A DNA stretch of 64,000 nucleotides from Paguma larvata (Eukaryota > Chordata > Mammalia > Carnivora > Viverridae). Every line of letters begins with the position of its first letter. Position 1 is the stretch's first letter. The stretch spans positions 16,724,001 to 16,788,000 of the forward strand of contig CM057844.1 of NCBI GenBank assembly GCA_030068075.1, written 5' to 3'. Position numbers and translations under genes: made by a program. Positions 11,566 through 23,018 of the stretch are shown one piece after another. The notes below the pieces were generated by a model. It saw only the letters and a program-made list of their open reading frames with translations, was not told the DNA's origin and did not search any database.

Positions 11566-12389
11566 TATCTAATGGACATTTATAGAATACTTCATCTACT
11601 AATAGCATAATATACATCAAATTCTTCTCAAGCTCACATGAAACATTTTATAAGATACACCACATTCTGGGCTATAAAACATATCTCAATTAATTTAAAA
11701 TGATAGAATAAATAAAGTATATTCTTAGACCACAGCGAGATTAAACTAGAAATAAATAACATAAAAATAGCTGGAAAATCCTAAAAAATAAAATACTTCT
11801 AAATAACACACGAGTCAACGTCTCAAGACGTATATTGTCTCAAGAAATAATTATAATGAAATAAAATGAGAGTAAAAATTATCAAAATTTGAGAGTTACA
11901 GTAAAAGCAGTTCTAAGAGGGAAATGTATAGTACTGAATGAGTATATTAGAAAAGAAGAAAGATATAAAATCAATTAGTTTCCAGTTTAGGAAACTAAAA
12001 AAAAAAAAAGAATAGAAAGCAATATATACATAAAGCAAGTAGAAGAAAACAGAGAAGAAACATTAGAACAGCAATCGATTAAACTGAAACTATGAAAACA
12101 AGAGAGAAAATCAACAAAATCAAAAATTTGTTCCTCTCAAAGTTCAGTAACATATGAACCTCTGTGTAGGCTAACTATGAAAGAAAGAAAGAAGACAGAA
12201 ATTACTAATATCAGAAATGAAAAGAGGGGTCATCACTACTGACCCCGTGAATATAAAAAAGTTAATAAAAGAATATTATGAATGCCTGTATGCCTGCAAA
12301 TTTGTAACCTAGATAAAACGAACCAATTTCTTGAAAAACACTATCTTCCAAAACTCAAGAAAGAGAAACAAATAATCTGAATAGTCTCT

Positions 12390-12460
12390 TCCCTCACTCA
12401 TGCTCTCTATTTCTCTCTCTCAGAAGTAAATAAACATAAAAAATAAAAAAAAAGAAATTA
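12390..12460 (+). mobile_element. CAN-SINE 3' fragment
   Basis: Only the CT-rich 3' part (CTCACTCATGCTCTCTATTTCTCTCTCTC) and the AAATAAACATAAAAAATAAAA tail remain. It sits between L1 ORF2 pieces, so it was either 5'-truncated at insertion or later deleted. Confidence 0.75.
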
Positions 12461-12924
12461 CAGCAAAAATTCTACACTCTTTTCCAGAAAATAAAAGCAA
12501 AGAGAATATATTTCCCAACTCATTCTGTGAGGCCAAACCAGACAAAGCACTACAGGAAAGCAAAACACCAATATCTGTCATGAACATGAATGCAAAGATT
12601 CTTAGCAAATATTGATGAACTGAATCCAACAATGTATTAAAAGATTTGTTTGCCATGACTAAATGAGATTTATCTAAGTGATACAAGACTGATTCAATAT
12701 TAGAAAATCAATATAATTTATCAATCAAGAGAATAAAAAAGGAAAATCTATGATTCTATCAGTAGATGCAGAAAAAGTATTTGAAATAATCCAGCACATA
12801 TTCATTATAAAAACTCTCAACAAACTAAAATTAGGGAAGAACACCTTCTTGATCTTGATAAAAGCAACTTCATAAAACCCATGGTTAATGTCATACCTAC
12901 AGATGAGAAACTAGTTGCTTTATT

Positions 12925-13105
12925 TCTATGATGGTTACTTTTATGTGTCAACTTGACTAGCCACAAGGATCCCAGATTAAAGATTATTCCCAGGTGTATC
13001 TGTGAGGGTGTTTCTCTGTGAGATCAGCATATTAATCTGCTCAGTAAAGTAGAGGGGCATCATCCAATCCATTGAGAGTCTGAATAGCAAACGAAAAGTT
13101 TCAGA
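12925..13105 (+). mobile_element. MLT2-like LTR 5' fragment inside old L1
   Basis: GATGGTTACTTTTATGTGTCAACTTGACTAG, CAGGTGTATCTGTGAGGGTGTTTCT and GGCATCATCCAATCCATTGAGAGTCTGAATAG match the first third of the MLT2-like LTR. The relic at 556-1115 has the other two thirds. The old L1 continues on both sides. Confidence 0.65.
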
Positions 13106-14783
13106 GATCAAAGTGAAAGGACCATTGCTACCCAACTTTATAACTTACTGTAAAGATACAATAATCAATACAGTATGACATTGGCCAAAGAATATAAAAG
13201 TAGCAAATGGAACGGAATAGAGACCTCAGAGATAGACTCCACAAATATAGCTAACTTCCCTTTGATACAGGATCAAGAGTGATTCTTTGAAGAAAGGATA
13301 GTCTTTTTGACAAATGGTACCAGAACACCTGGGCATTCCCATTCAGAAATAAGTGAATCTAGACATAAAATTAACTCAAAATGGATCCTAGACCTAAGTG
13401 TAAAATGCAAAACGATAAAACCTCTATAAAATGGAATATTTGCGTGACCTTAGGTTTTGATGATGAATTCTTAGATACAACACCAAAAGCCTGATCCATT
13501 AAAGAAAATATGATAAGGCGAACATTATTAAAGTAAAAAAAAAAAAAGGAAAAACCTGCTTTGTGAAAGAAACCATTATGAGAATGAAGAGGAAAGCTAC
13601 AGATTGGGAGACAGTAGTTGCAAAACACATACCCATAAAAGACATAGCAAAATATAAAAAGAACTCTTAAAACTCAACAATAAAAAAACAGACAACTCAG
13701 TTTAAAAAATAAGCAAAAGATCTGTATGAAAAACTCATTTAAAATACAAACAGAAAGCAAATAATATATGAAAAGATCCTCAGTGTCCTACGTCTTTAGG
13801 GCATTACAAATTGAAACAGCAATGAGATATTATTATTTATCTATTAGAATAGCTAGAATCCTAAAACTACAGAAGTGCCAAATTGCTGGCAAAGATATGG
13901 ACTTTCAGGAACTCTCATTCATTTCGGCTGGAAATGCAAAATTATACTGCCATTAAAAAAAAAAACTAACATCTTAGCAGTTGTTTTACAAGCTAACCAT
14001 AGTCTGCCCATACAATCAAAACAATCATATTCCTAGGTATCTAACCCAAATGATTTGAAAACTTCTGTAAACACAAAAACCTGCACATTGAGGTTCATAG
14101 AAGCTTCATAGTTGCCAAAACTTTAAAGCAACAAAGATGTCTTTCAGTGGGTAGATGGATAAATTCTGGTACATCCAAACAATTGAGTGTTACTCAGCAC
14201 TAAAAAGAAATGAGCTATCAAGCCATTAAAAGACATGGAGGAAATTTAAATGTATATTACTAAGTGAAAGCAGCTGATCTGAAAAGGCTAAATACTGTAT
14301 AATTCCAACTTGTATGGCATTGTGGAAAAGGCAAACTATGGAGACAGTAAAAAGAGTGGTTTCCAGGGGTTGGAGGAAGGGAGGGAGGAACAGGCAGAAC
14401 ACAGGATTTTTAGAGCAATGAAAATAATCTGTATAAAACTATAATGATGGATGCATGTCATTATACATTTTTCAAAACCCACAGAGTATACAACACCAAG
14501 AATGAACCCTAATGTATACTATGGAGCCTGGGTGATAATGATATGTCAATGTAGGTTTATCAACGATAAAAAATGTATCACTCTGGTGGGGAGTATTGAT
14601 AATGGAGGAGGCCATGAATGTGTGAGGCAGGGAGTACATGGGAACTCGTATTTTCTGTTCAATTTTGTTGTAAATCTAAAACTTGCTCTAAAATATAAAA
14701 TCTATTTCCCGAAAAAAATCAGTTCCTAAGAAGAGTTATTCCTTTTACACATGAGCTTGACAGAATGAAGCCAAAATAACCTC

Positions 14784-14985
14784 AAGGAGAGGAGTGCTTG
14801 GGTAGCTCAATAGATTAAGTATCCAACTCTTGATTTCAGTTCAGGTCATGGTCCCAGGGTTATGGGAATGAGCTCTGCTTCAGGCTCCACATGCAGCCTG
14901 CTTGGGATTGTCTCTTTCTCCCCTTGCCCCTCTCCCCCCACTTATGCATTTTTTTTCTCTCTCTCAAATGAAAAAAAAAATCCCA
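14784..14985 (+). mobile_element. CAN-SINE, older copy
   Basis: The diverged head GAGTGCTTGGGTAGCTCAATAGATTAAGTATCCAACTC leads to TCAGGTCATGGTCCCAGGGTTATGGG, a CT-rich block and an A tail. It lies just downstream of the old L1 3' end. No clear target duplication was found. Confidence 0.9.
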
Positions 14986-15102
14986 AAGAGTAAGTAAGTG
15001 AGACTATATACGAAAAATAAAGAATGTTAATGAATACTTTCTCCAGTAAATACTAAAACATATTCCTAGTAAATATCAACAAAATGATGCCGTACAGACA
15101 GT

Positions 15103-15594
15103 CCTCAACTTATGATGGTTCAACTTAAAAATTTTTGGATTTTGTGGTGGTACAAAAGTGTTACACATTCACTTTGTACCTTTGTCCTTTGCATTTTGAT
15201 CTTTTCCTGGGCCAGCGATATATAGTATGATACTCTTTCGTAATGCTGGGCAGTGTCAGTGAGCTGCAGCTTGTGGTCAGCCATTCGATCACAAGAGTAA
15301 ACACTGTTACGCTTACAACCATTCTATACTCATACAACTGTTCTGTTTTTAGCTTATCATATAGTATTGAGTACATTACATGATATATTCAACACTTTAT
15401 TATACGATAAAGTGCTCGATGATTGTACACAACTGCAGGCTAATGTAAGTGTTCTCAACACATTTAAGTTTGTGTTGACAAAGCTATGATGTTCACTAAG
15501 CTAGGTACATCAAATGCATTTTCGACTTATGACCTTTTCAACTTACAATGAGTTTATCGGGATATAGTCGCATTGTAAGTCAAGGAAGAATTGT
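15103..15594. mobile_element. Tigger-like (pogo/mariner) DNA transposon
   Basis: The left end CAGTCCTCAACTTATGATGG mirrors the right end, where the reverse complement reads CCTTGACTTACAATGC. Inner inverted sequence (TTTTCGACTTATGACCTTTTCAACTTACAATGAG) is also present. The middle has GATCTTTTCCTGGGCCAGCGATATATAGTATGATACTCT, which I associate with a eutherian Tigger-type non-autonomous family. It carries no transposase frame. The exact borders are uncertain. Confidence 0.65.
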
Positions 15595-15652
15595 GTTTGT
15601 GCAATAGTAGGCAGATCAACAAAGTCAAATACATACTCATAAAAAAGACCTG

Positions 15653-15720
<68 letters not shown>
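15653..15720. repeat. (TA)n microsatellite with central GC
   Basis: Two TA tracts of about 30 bp are separated by one GC step (TATATGCTATAT). The whole run is self-complementary and could extrude as a cruciform. Confidence 0.95.
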
Positions 15721-15721
<1 letters not shown>

Positions 15722-15956
15722 AATACCAAAAACGTCACAAAGAACAAGACAAGGTAATGTATTATACAATAAACAATGGAAGAAAAAATGACTCTTAAAA
15801 AATAACCTTCAAATTATACACCAAAATAAATTCTGGATGTCTGAATATTTTCTTTGAAAGGAACAAAAAGATAAGTTTAAAGTAGGAGAATAGAATATTC
15901 TCTTACCAAATTAACCTACTTTAAATAGTCTAGATATAAGAAATAAAGATGTAGAA

Positions 15957-16103
15957 AAGTTTGTATATATAATATTGTCTATTTTGGCAACATGGGCAAT
16001 AGGGAATAATTGGAAACCATCTACATGTCTTAAAATAGGGGAACGGTTAAATAAATGTTGACACATCCACAGTATGTAATACTATGCAGTCATTAAAAGT
16101 ATA
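15957..16103 (+). mobile_element. Very old L1 3' fragment
   Basis: AATTGGAAACCATCTACATGTC, GGGGAACGGTTAAATAAATGTTGACACATCCAC and TACTATGCAGTCATTAAAAG match the ORF2 C-terminal segment of ancient L1 ('ggaaacaacccaaatg...aatactatgcagcc...'). A second, younger L1 begins directly after it. Confidence 0.55.
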
Positions 16104-16480
16104 TGCATAACCAAGACCAGAGAATAATAAAACACAATTTAAAAATGGGCAGAAGAGATGAACATTTATCCAAACAAGACATACAGATGGCCAACAGGCA
16201 CATGAAAGATGCTCAACATCACTGATCATCAAGGAAATACAAATCAAAACTACAACAAGAGATCACCTCACACCTGTAAGAATGGCCAAAATTGGCAACA
16301 CAAGAAACAGCAAGTATTGGTGAGGATGTGGAGAAAAAGGAACCCTCTTGCACTGTTAGTGGGGATGCAAACTGGTGCAGCCGCTTTGGAAAACAGCATG
16401 GGGTTTCTCAAAAAGTTAAAAATAGAATTACCCTACAATCCAGCAATTGCACTACTAGGTATGAACTTAAAGAATACAAA

Positions 16481-16690
16481 AGTGCCTGGGGTGGATCAGT
16501 TCGCATTTGACTCTTGATTTTGGCACAGTCATGATCTTACAGGTTTGTGAGCTCAAGCTGAGACCCACATTGGGCTCTGAGCTGACGGCAACAGTGTGGA
16601 GCCTGCTTGGAATTCTCTCTCTCTTCCCCTCTCCCTACTCCTGCACATGCATGCTCATACTCTCTCTCAAACATTAAAACAAAAACAAAA
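16481..16690 (+). mobile_element. CAN-SINE inserted in L1
   Basis: The diverged head AGTGCCTGGGGTGGATCAGTTCGCATTTGACTC is followed by CATGATCTTACAGG, GCTGACGGCAACAGTGTGGAGCCTGCTT, a CT-rich block and an AAACAAAACAAAAATAC tail. L1 coding sequence resumes immediately (AGTTCAAAGGGATACATGCACC). Confidence 0.9.
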
Positions 16691-16811
16691 CAAAAATACT
16701 AGTTCAAAGGGATACATGCACCCCAATGTTTACAGTGGCATTATCAATAATAGCCAAATATAATGAAAACAGCATGTGTCCATTGACTGATGAATGGATA
16801 AAGAAGATGTG

Positions 16812-16813
<2 letters not shown>

Positions 16814-16857
<44 letters not shown>
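16814..16857. repeat. (AC)n microsatellite inside L1 ORF2
   Basis: Twenty-two AC units sit exactly where related L1 copies have a short GTGGTATATAC motif before ATGGAATACTA. A TA expansion occupies the same place in the L1 at 34701-34745. Confidence 0.97.
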
Positions 16858-16860
<3 letters not shown>

Positions 16861-17483
16861 GTATTACTCAGCCATAAAAAGGATGAAATCTTGCCATTTG
16901 CAACATTGATGGAGCTTAGTGTGTATTATGCTAAGTGAAATAAGTCGGTCAGAGAAAGACAAATACTAGTATGATTGCACTAGTCTGTGGAATTTAAAAA
17001 ACAAAACTAAGAAGCAAAGGGGGAAAAAAAAGAGAGAGGCAAACTAAGAAACAGACTTAACTACTAAGAACAAACTGATGGTAACCAGAGGGGAGGTGGG
17101 TGAGAGGATGTGCTAAACAGGTGATGGGGATTAAGGAGTACACTTCTTGTAATGAGCACCAGGTGTTGTATGGAATTGTTGAATTACCATGTTGTATACC
17201 TGAAACTAATATAATGCTATATATTAACTAACTGGAATCTAAATAAAAACATAAAGTCACAATGCCTGTGTTTTGTTTCTTGGTTGTGGAGGACACATAG
17301 TTCTGTTTGCTTCTTTTCTGTGTCTTCCAGATATTCTAAGAGTCATATGGATTATTTTTCTAGTAACCACAAAGAAAAATATTTTAATTTTTAGGAGATA
17401 AATGAATGCTTAGACTATATCAGTGGAGGAGAGAATAAATTAGAGAAAAATAATGTGCACATTAATATAGACTAGAATTTTGA

Positions 17484-17660
17484 GGGGCACCTGGGTGGCT
17501 CATTCAGTTAAACATCTGACTCTTGGTCTTGGCTCAGGTCATGATCTTATGGTTGGCAGAATCAAATCCTGGGTTAGGCTCTGCAGTGACAGCACAGAGC
17601 CTGCTTGGGCTTCTCTCTCTCCTTCTCTCTTTCTGCCCCTCAAAATAAATAATTAAAAAA
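17484..17660 (+). mobile_element. CAN-SINE
   Basis: GGGGCACCTGGGTGGCTCATTCAGTTAAACATCTGACTC starts the copy. It ends in CTCAAAATAAATAATTAAAAAATAC. A weak target duplication (ACTAGAAT at 17471 against GCTAGAAT at 17679) flanks it. Confidence 0.93.
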
Positions 17661-17689
17661 TACATATATAGAGAGAGGCTAGAATGGAA

Positions 17690-20600
17690 TGAGGCCCAAG
17701 GAAGATAAAGGAAGTAAAATGTAACTTAAACATTCTCAGCCTGAGTAATTGAGAAGACATTGGCATCATAAATACACACAGAGACACACATGTGTGTTAT
17801 TTTATTTATTTTAGAAGTAATAAACTATTTGGGTGAGAACTGTTAACTCTATTTCAAACTTGAGTTTGCAATGTCAGGGGTATATTCACATGAAATACTG
17901 CACAGCCTTTAAAAATTCCATTTAAAATTCCATTATTATTCATAATATATAATAAATTATTTTGTGATATGATTTCGGTAAAGAATTTTAAAATAGCCTG
18001 TATTATATTTTCCTTTTCAGGATATTATAGAAATTTTGACTATCATTATAGGTCATGTTCATTGATTTGATTCAGGCTAACAAAAATCTTCCAACTTTTC
18101 AGATATTTAAGAGAGAAATATCCCTTGAAATCCTGAAGAAAAGAACCCATGAAATCATTCCTTTGACCCCTGCCAGCATTTCAGATGTGCACCACAGAAG
18201 AAGCAATGCTTCACAGCAGTTTTAAGGTTTTGAAACCATTTATAGAATTCAAAACATGAATGGAATATCAGTAACATTTAGAAATGTGTTTCAAATTAAA
18301 ATAGAAATTTGAAAAGCCTCAAGTCAAGTTGAAAGGAGTGACTAGTGGTCTTCATTTCGAATGCAGAAAGAGGATCTGCTTCAGCTATCACCAGTGCAGG
18401 ATACATAGTTAAACTGTAGCCTTTCTTTTTCCCTAATTTAGGCCTATCTTTTGATAACTGAAACAGTGTCTGTGGGATCTAATCCAAAATGGCAGCCATT
18501 AAGTAGCAAATCTAAGGGGAACAGAAATTCCTAAGGAAACGAGGAGCGGCTTCTGCCTTTGAAAAAAATGGTCTCCGAGATCACAATATGGTCCAGAGAT
18601 CCCAATCATACGTTAGATGCAAATGAAAACGATTTATTTTTCCATGTAAAGGGAGGGGACTTTTTTTTCTTAGAAAACCTTATTTTGAATAATTTTATAG
18701 ATTTGGGATTTCTGAGAGATGTAGAGCCAGACTGACAGCAAATTGAGTGGAGTTCACAATATGAGGTAGCACATCTGAGCAGAAAAAAATTAAACTTGGA
18801 TAATGGGATGAGAAAAACCTTGTGTCTTCAGATGGCAAAAGATTCTACTCTCTCAAGCTGCAAGCCAGATATAAAGGAGCTCTCCGAGAGCTTCCTTTTG
18901 CCAGTTACCTGAATCAAATCCAATGGAATTTTGTCACATTAATCAGTAACAAGTACTGTGTTTGGACAAATATTCCAAAAGACCCACTCGAAAAGACTTA
19001 AGAACTGCTGATTAGCTATCCACATCCACAAAGCATAGCCTTAACATCTACTGCAATTGTTCTTCAGTATTTTTATTTCAATTGTTCAGGTAATAACAAT
19101 AGTAATAACAATAATTATCTTTAGTGTCTGTCATGTATTGGGTGCCAAGTGCAACAGGATTATTAAGAAATTAGGATTTATCTGCTGCTATGTGTGTGTG
19201 CCTGTGTGTGATATAAATAAATGCCATGTATAATAGTGTATATAGTAAATGAAAGACATACTTACTATAATACTATACTTACTATAACAAATGAAAGATA
19301 CAATAATGATTTTAGAAACATTTGAATGAGAGTAAGATAATTCTATCTGAGAGAGGTGACAAGATGAACACTGTGATGAAAGGGCATTTTATTTTGACTT
19401 AACATGGGAGGCACATTGTGGGGACAGATGTAACATGAATGTTTGATAGCCATGGTGCACCAGCTTGATAAGAACAAAATTTATTTAGGAAATGGTGAGA
19501 GAGGCATCCTCAAGGTCAGTTGAGATCATATTGCCAAAGAGCTTGGGAGTTGACTCTGAAGTTAAGACTTTTGAAGACCATAGAAAATTACATGACAACT
19601 TTACAATTTCAGCATGAGAAAAATGACTACTTCAATAGTTTTACACTTATAATTTTTCAGCTATAAAATTCCAGTAATTACTATTGCTAATTTTGCTCAG
19701 CCTATGTATTTGTATTAACATTACATGAAAATATGACTGAAGCAGAGTCTTCTTCATCACACCTCAAACCAAGGCCTACAAGTGTGGGCCCTGGAATTAT
19801 TTCTGGGTTAACATTGTTGTTAGACTGTGGAAAATCCTCCTGTGACAGAGGAGACTAACTAAATAGAGACAGAAAGGCAGCGCAGTGGAGAAAAGAAAGC
19901 TAATTATTTAAATTACACAACTTACTACAGTTCTACATTCAAGTTAGTACCTTAACTCTATATTCTAAAAATAAATCCAGAAAAGTTGTTCATTTTTATA
20001 TCATCCCCTATACTTCCCTTTTATAAGGTGTTCATACTTGTGCCCTGTTCATTTGTCTTATTAATTGCTGTACTCTGGCAGTTTTAAGTGTCTGACATTT
20101 AACAAGCACTCAGTCAATTTGTGGAAACAATAAATCAAAGCAACTGACACTAAATTTCAAGGCTATGCTTTGTGAATGTAGGCAACTCTTGTATCTTCAG
20201 TAAGTGTTTTAGAGTACTTTTCAAAACATACTTGCATTTTCAAGGTAGTGCCTAAGCAAGAATTTAAGTTCTAGGAGTCTGTAACAGTCTGGGGAAAAGT
20301 CAAATGGTTTATAACTGTATTTGGATTCAGGATTTGGATATTTCTTCAACTTTCCAAACAGGACCTAAATATATAAGAGAACTCTTGGTAAGTCAAGAAA
20401 CATCATTATTGTCAGTGACCAGCTTTATCTTTTAGATCTTTCAGTGTGCTCCAACTAGTTTCCAGCTACCAGAGTCTGCATCTCTGTGTGTATAATTGTT
20501 TTTCCCTTCTGGAACCATAGAGGTTGTTCTGCTTATGGAAGTGGCAGACCAGAAGTGCCAAGATATTAACATCCATTCTTGTTGTCAAGAACCCATGCAG

Positions 20601-21984
20601 TCATAAATCAATGACTAAAAGTTAATATGTAAACGCCCTATTTGCCTCACCTCTTGATGAAAGGGAATCCCTGCAGAGTAAGCTGTAGTTACTACTCTTA
20701 TAGGTAGCTTCATAACACATCTCCTATTCACTGCCTTCTCTTTTTTTGTATCACTTCCCAACTCTCCTATTCATGTGTCCCTGGACTTTCAAATTAAATG
20801 ATTTTCACTGAAATGTTTGCCTGAAGATCTGCTCCTTTGGAAACCCAAATTAATAAAGCAATACATTGGGGAACCCTTGGTCAAGTTTTCTCTCCTAGGT
20901 TAGTATAGGAGATTCTTATCCTATTCATTATGAACTTGAAATGCAGTGACCACTGAAAACTAATTAAGTGTTGGATTCCACTTCTACCTTCTCTGCTATG
21001 TGGAATCTTTGTTTGGTTCTGTTATTTAATATAAATATATTAAGTCTCTTCTTTCATCAAATGAGGGTTTTGATGAATTCCAGCTTACTGCCTCACAGAA
21101 AAAGCATTAAAGCTAACATAAGAACAACACTCTTCATCTTAGATGTCATGTGGAATTGTAATTTTGTGAAACTATGGATGGATATTTACTTTAAAAATTA
21201 AGAGGAATCTTCCACTTTTATGACGTGATATATTTTTCCCCTCTCATTTTACAGTGGTTCCAAGTGGAAATGAGCATGGGGGAAGGATGATGAGCATCAA
21301 TCTAAAATGGAATGCAAAACAGGAATCATAAAAAAATAACTTGCAGTACTTAGGTTTGATTTTTAGAAATTAATCTTTCCCTGCCCAGTAAGAATATAAT
21401 TATTAACTTCTCTATGACTTTTTTTCCTGCTATTATAAAAATTTTGGATTTAGTGTCCAGACATCAGAGTCATTCAGAATAATGACATTGGAGCACAACT
21501 TACAATTTTTCATCATGAAATCTGAAAGCATTCAGATGGTTTAAGCTAACTCAGAAAGCTTGTTAACATTTTCAAATCCTATTGAAATTAAAGATTGAAA
21601 GTGTTCAAAATGCAACAAATTCATAGCATTGCAAAACAAAAACCAAACAAGAAACAGAAAGAAGGGCTAGCAATGAATCCAATATTGACAGACTCTGCCT
21701 TGATGATATTGAGAAAGGACCAGATCCATAAGAGCAAGGGGAGGGGGAGAGGGAAAGCACAGACCTGTTTTTTTGTTTTGTTTTGTTTTTATTTTCCCTA
21801 GCAGAACTTAGAGAAGAGATACATACACTTTGAGGTGCAGATAATGGAATACTTTAAGGGACAGTGTTCCATGTATTGAATTAAAGGAAAAAATTTATGA
21901 TGTCATATTGGGTCAGGATTTGCTATTAGGCAAAAATGACTTTTCTGTACTTTTGAGTGATTGAAATATTCATTAAATTAGTGA
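17690..21984. other. 4.3-kb repeat-poor island
   Basis: No SINE, LINE, LTR or DNA transposon was recognised across this stretch, in contrast to its surroundings. A weak MIR/L2-like trace near 19120 and 20060 is not convincing. An octamer ATGCAAAT lies at 18617-18624 within a GA-rich, less AT-rich block (18470-18960). No splice-bounded coding frame was found. It is a candidate for conserved non-coding sequence. Confidence 0.45.
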
Positions 21985-22205
21985 TTCAGGGCACAGCCTC
22001 TTAAGCCAGACAACATGTGTTGTACAATCAGGTACTATGTGTACAATCAGGTACTATGTTGCAGGTTAGGTAACTTTTCTGTACTTGTGTTCACTCACCT
22101 AGAAAATTAGTATAATAATAACATCAACGACATGGGGTTCTGGTGCAGAATAAATGCGTTAAGATATGTAAGGCACAGAGAACAGTCTTTGGGAAATAAA
22201 AAGCA
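21985..22205 (+). mobile_element. MIR element with internal 19-bp duplication
   Basis: CAGCCTCTTAAGCCAGACAACATGTG, TTAGGTAACTTTTCTGTACTTGTGTTC, AAAATTAGTATAATAATAACATC and AAATGCGTTAAGATATGTAAGGCACAGAGAACAGT follow the MIR consensus order. TGTACAATCAGGTACTATG is repeated exactly at 22021-22039 and 22040-22058, which lengthens the element. Confidence 0.75.
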
Positions 22206-22249
22206 CCAAATTATGTTAGATTTTATTCTTATTGTCAGACTTATCTGAG

Positions 22250-22735
22250 CTCCAAATTTTTAAACACAACTGACATCTGGACATTTCTGCTTTTATGTCT
22301 GATAGGCATCTCGAACTGAGCACATTCCCAAGGAAATTCATGTTGTCTCCTCAAACGTAGGTCAAATTTCAATGTTCTCTCTCTGTGTGAATGAAATCCC
22401 CAGACTCCTCTTTCTACTAGGCAGCAGTCTGGGACTTATCTTTGGCACCTCCATCCACCTTACCCCTATATCTAATATATCAGCAAAGTTACCTTCCAAA
22501 TACATCCCAAATCTTTCAATTTCTCTCTATTTCTACCACCTACACCCCAGTTTAATGCATCTGCTCTCAGCCTCATCCCATTCAGAGGAGTAGACAAATT
22601 TATCTGACATGCAAATCAGATTATACCACACTATCTTCTACAGTGTTTTTATTTGCTACCCCTTGCTCTCAGGGTTAAAACCCAAATCCTTCAGCAAACT
22701 TCAGACAATCTGATTCCTACCTATCACTCCGATGT
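22250..22735 (+). mobile_element. L2 LINE remnant
   Basis: CCAGACTCCTCTTTCTACTAGGCAGCAG, GGGACTTATCTTTGGCACCTCC, CAGCAAAGTTACCTTCCAAATACATCCCAAATC and GCAAATCAGATTATACCACACTATC follow L2 ORF2 in order. The 73-codon frame at 22372 is a trace of that coding sequence, not a gene. Confidence 0.68.
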
Positions 22736-23002
22736 ATAGATAATGAAATGTTATACACACCCTTGTAAATCCAACATGTAGAACAAGAAACCAGAACCAC
22801 ATGAGCCCACCTGGTTCTGGCTTCCAGGTTCTATACCCATTCTTCTTCCCAAATATAAAAACCATCCTCATTTACAGGAGAGGTTAGGTTTTTTATCTTT
22901 TTTTAACTTTTATAAATGGAAACTAAAGTACAAGTTCTTTTGTACTTAGATTTTTTTAACTCAACATTATGTTTTGAGATTTATTCATTTCTATTTTATT
23001 GT

Positions 23003-23018
23003 AGAAATATACCACAGT
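23003..23018. repeat. Target-site duplication, left copy of young L1
   Basis: AGAAATATACCACAGT here is identical to 27705-27720 on the other side of the L1. The interrupted sequence is the older minus-strand L1. Confidence 0.96.

Larger units (their letters stand above)
11570..14725 (+). mobile_element. Old L1 (L1M-type), ORF2 to 3' UTR
   Basis: Decayed ORF2 is readable from the endonuclease/RT linker side: CAAAATTTGAGAGTTACAGTAAAAGCAGTTCTAAGAGGGAAAT, then GAATGCCTGTATGCC. RT-domain remnants include TGATTCTATCAGTAGATGCAGAAAAAGTATTTG, and C-terminal parts include TCCAACTTGTATGGCATTGTGG. The 3' UTR has CACTCTGGTGGGGAGTATTGATAATGG and ends with CTCTAAAATATAAAATCTATTT. Stop codons and frameshifts are numerous. 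A SINE tail and an MLT2-like piece interrupt it. Confidence 0.88.
16104..17262 (+). mobile_element. L1 3' end split by a SINE and a CA repeat
   Basis: ORF2 C-terminal sequence runs from AAAAATGGGCAGAAGAGATGAACATTTATCC through TGGGGATGCAAACTGGTGCAGCCGC to GTCCATTGACTGATGAATGGATAAAGAAGATGTGG. The 3' UTR follows (GGTGTTGTATGGAATTGTTG, ACCTGAAACTAATATAATG). A CAN-SINE (16481-16690) and a (CA)n expansion (16814-16857) interrupt it. Two overlapping short frames near 16209-16517 are fragments of this ORF2. Confidence 0.9.

Noticed and set aside
15653..15720. Cruciform-type regulatory palindrome
   Set aside because: It is a plain TA microsatellite. Self-complementarity is a trivial consequence of the repeat unit.
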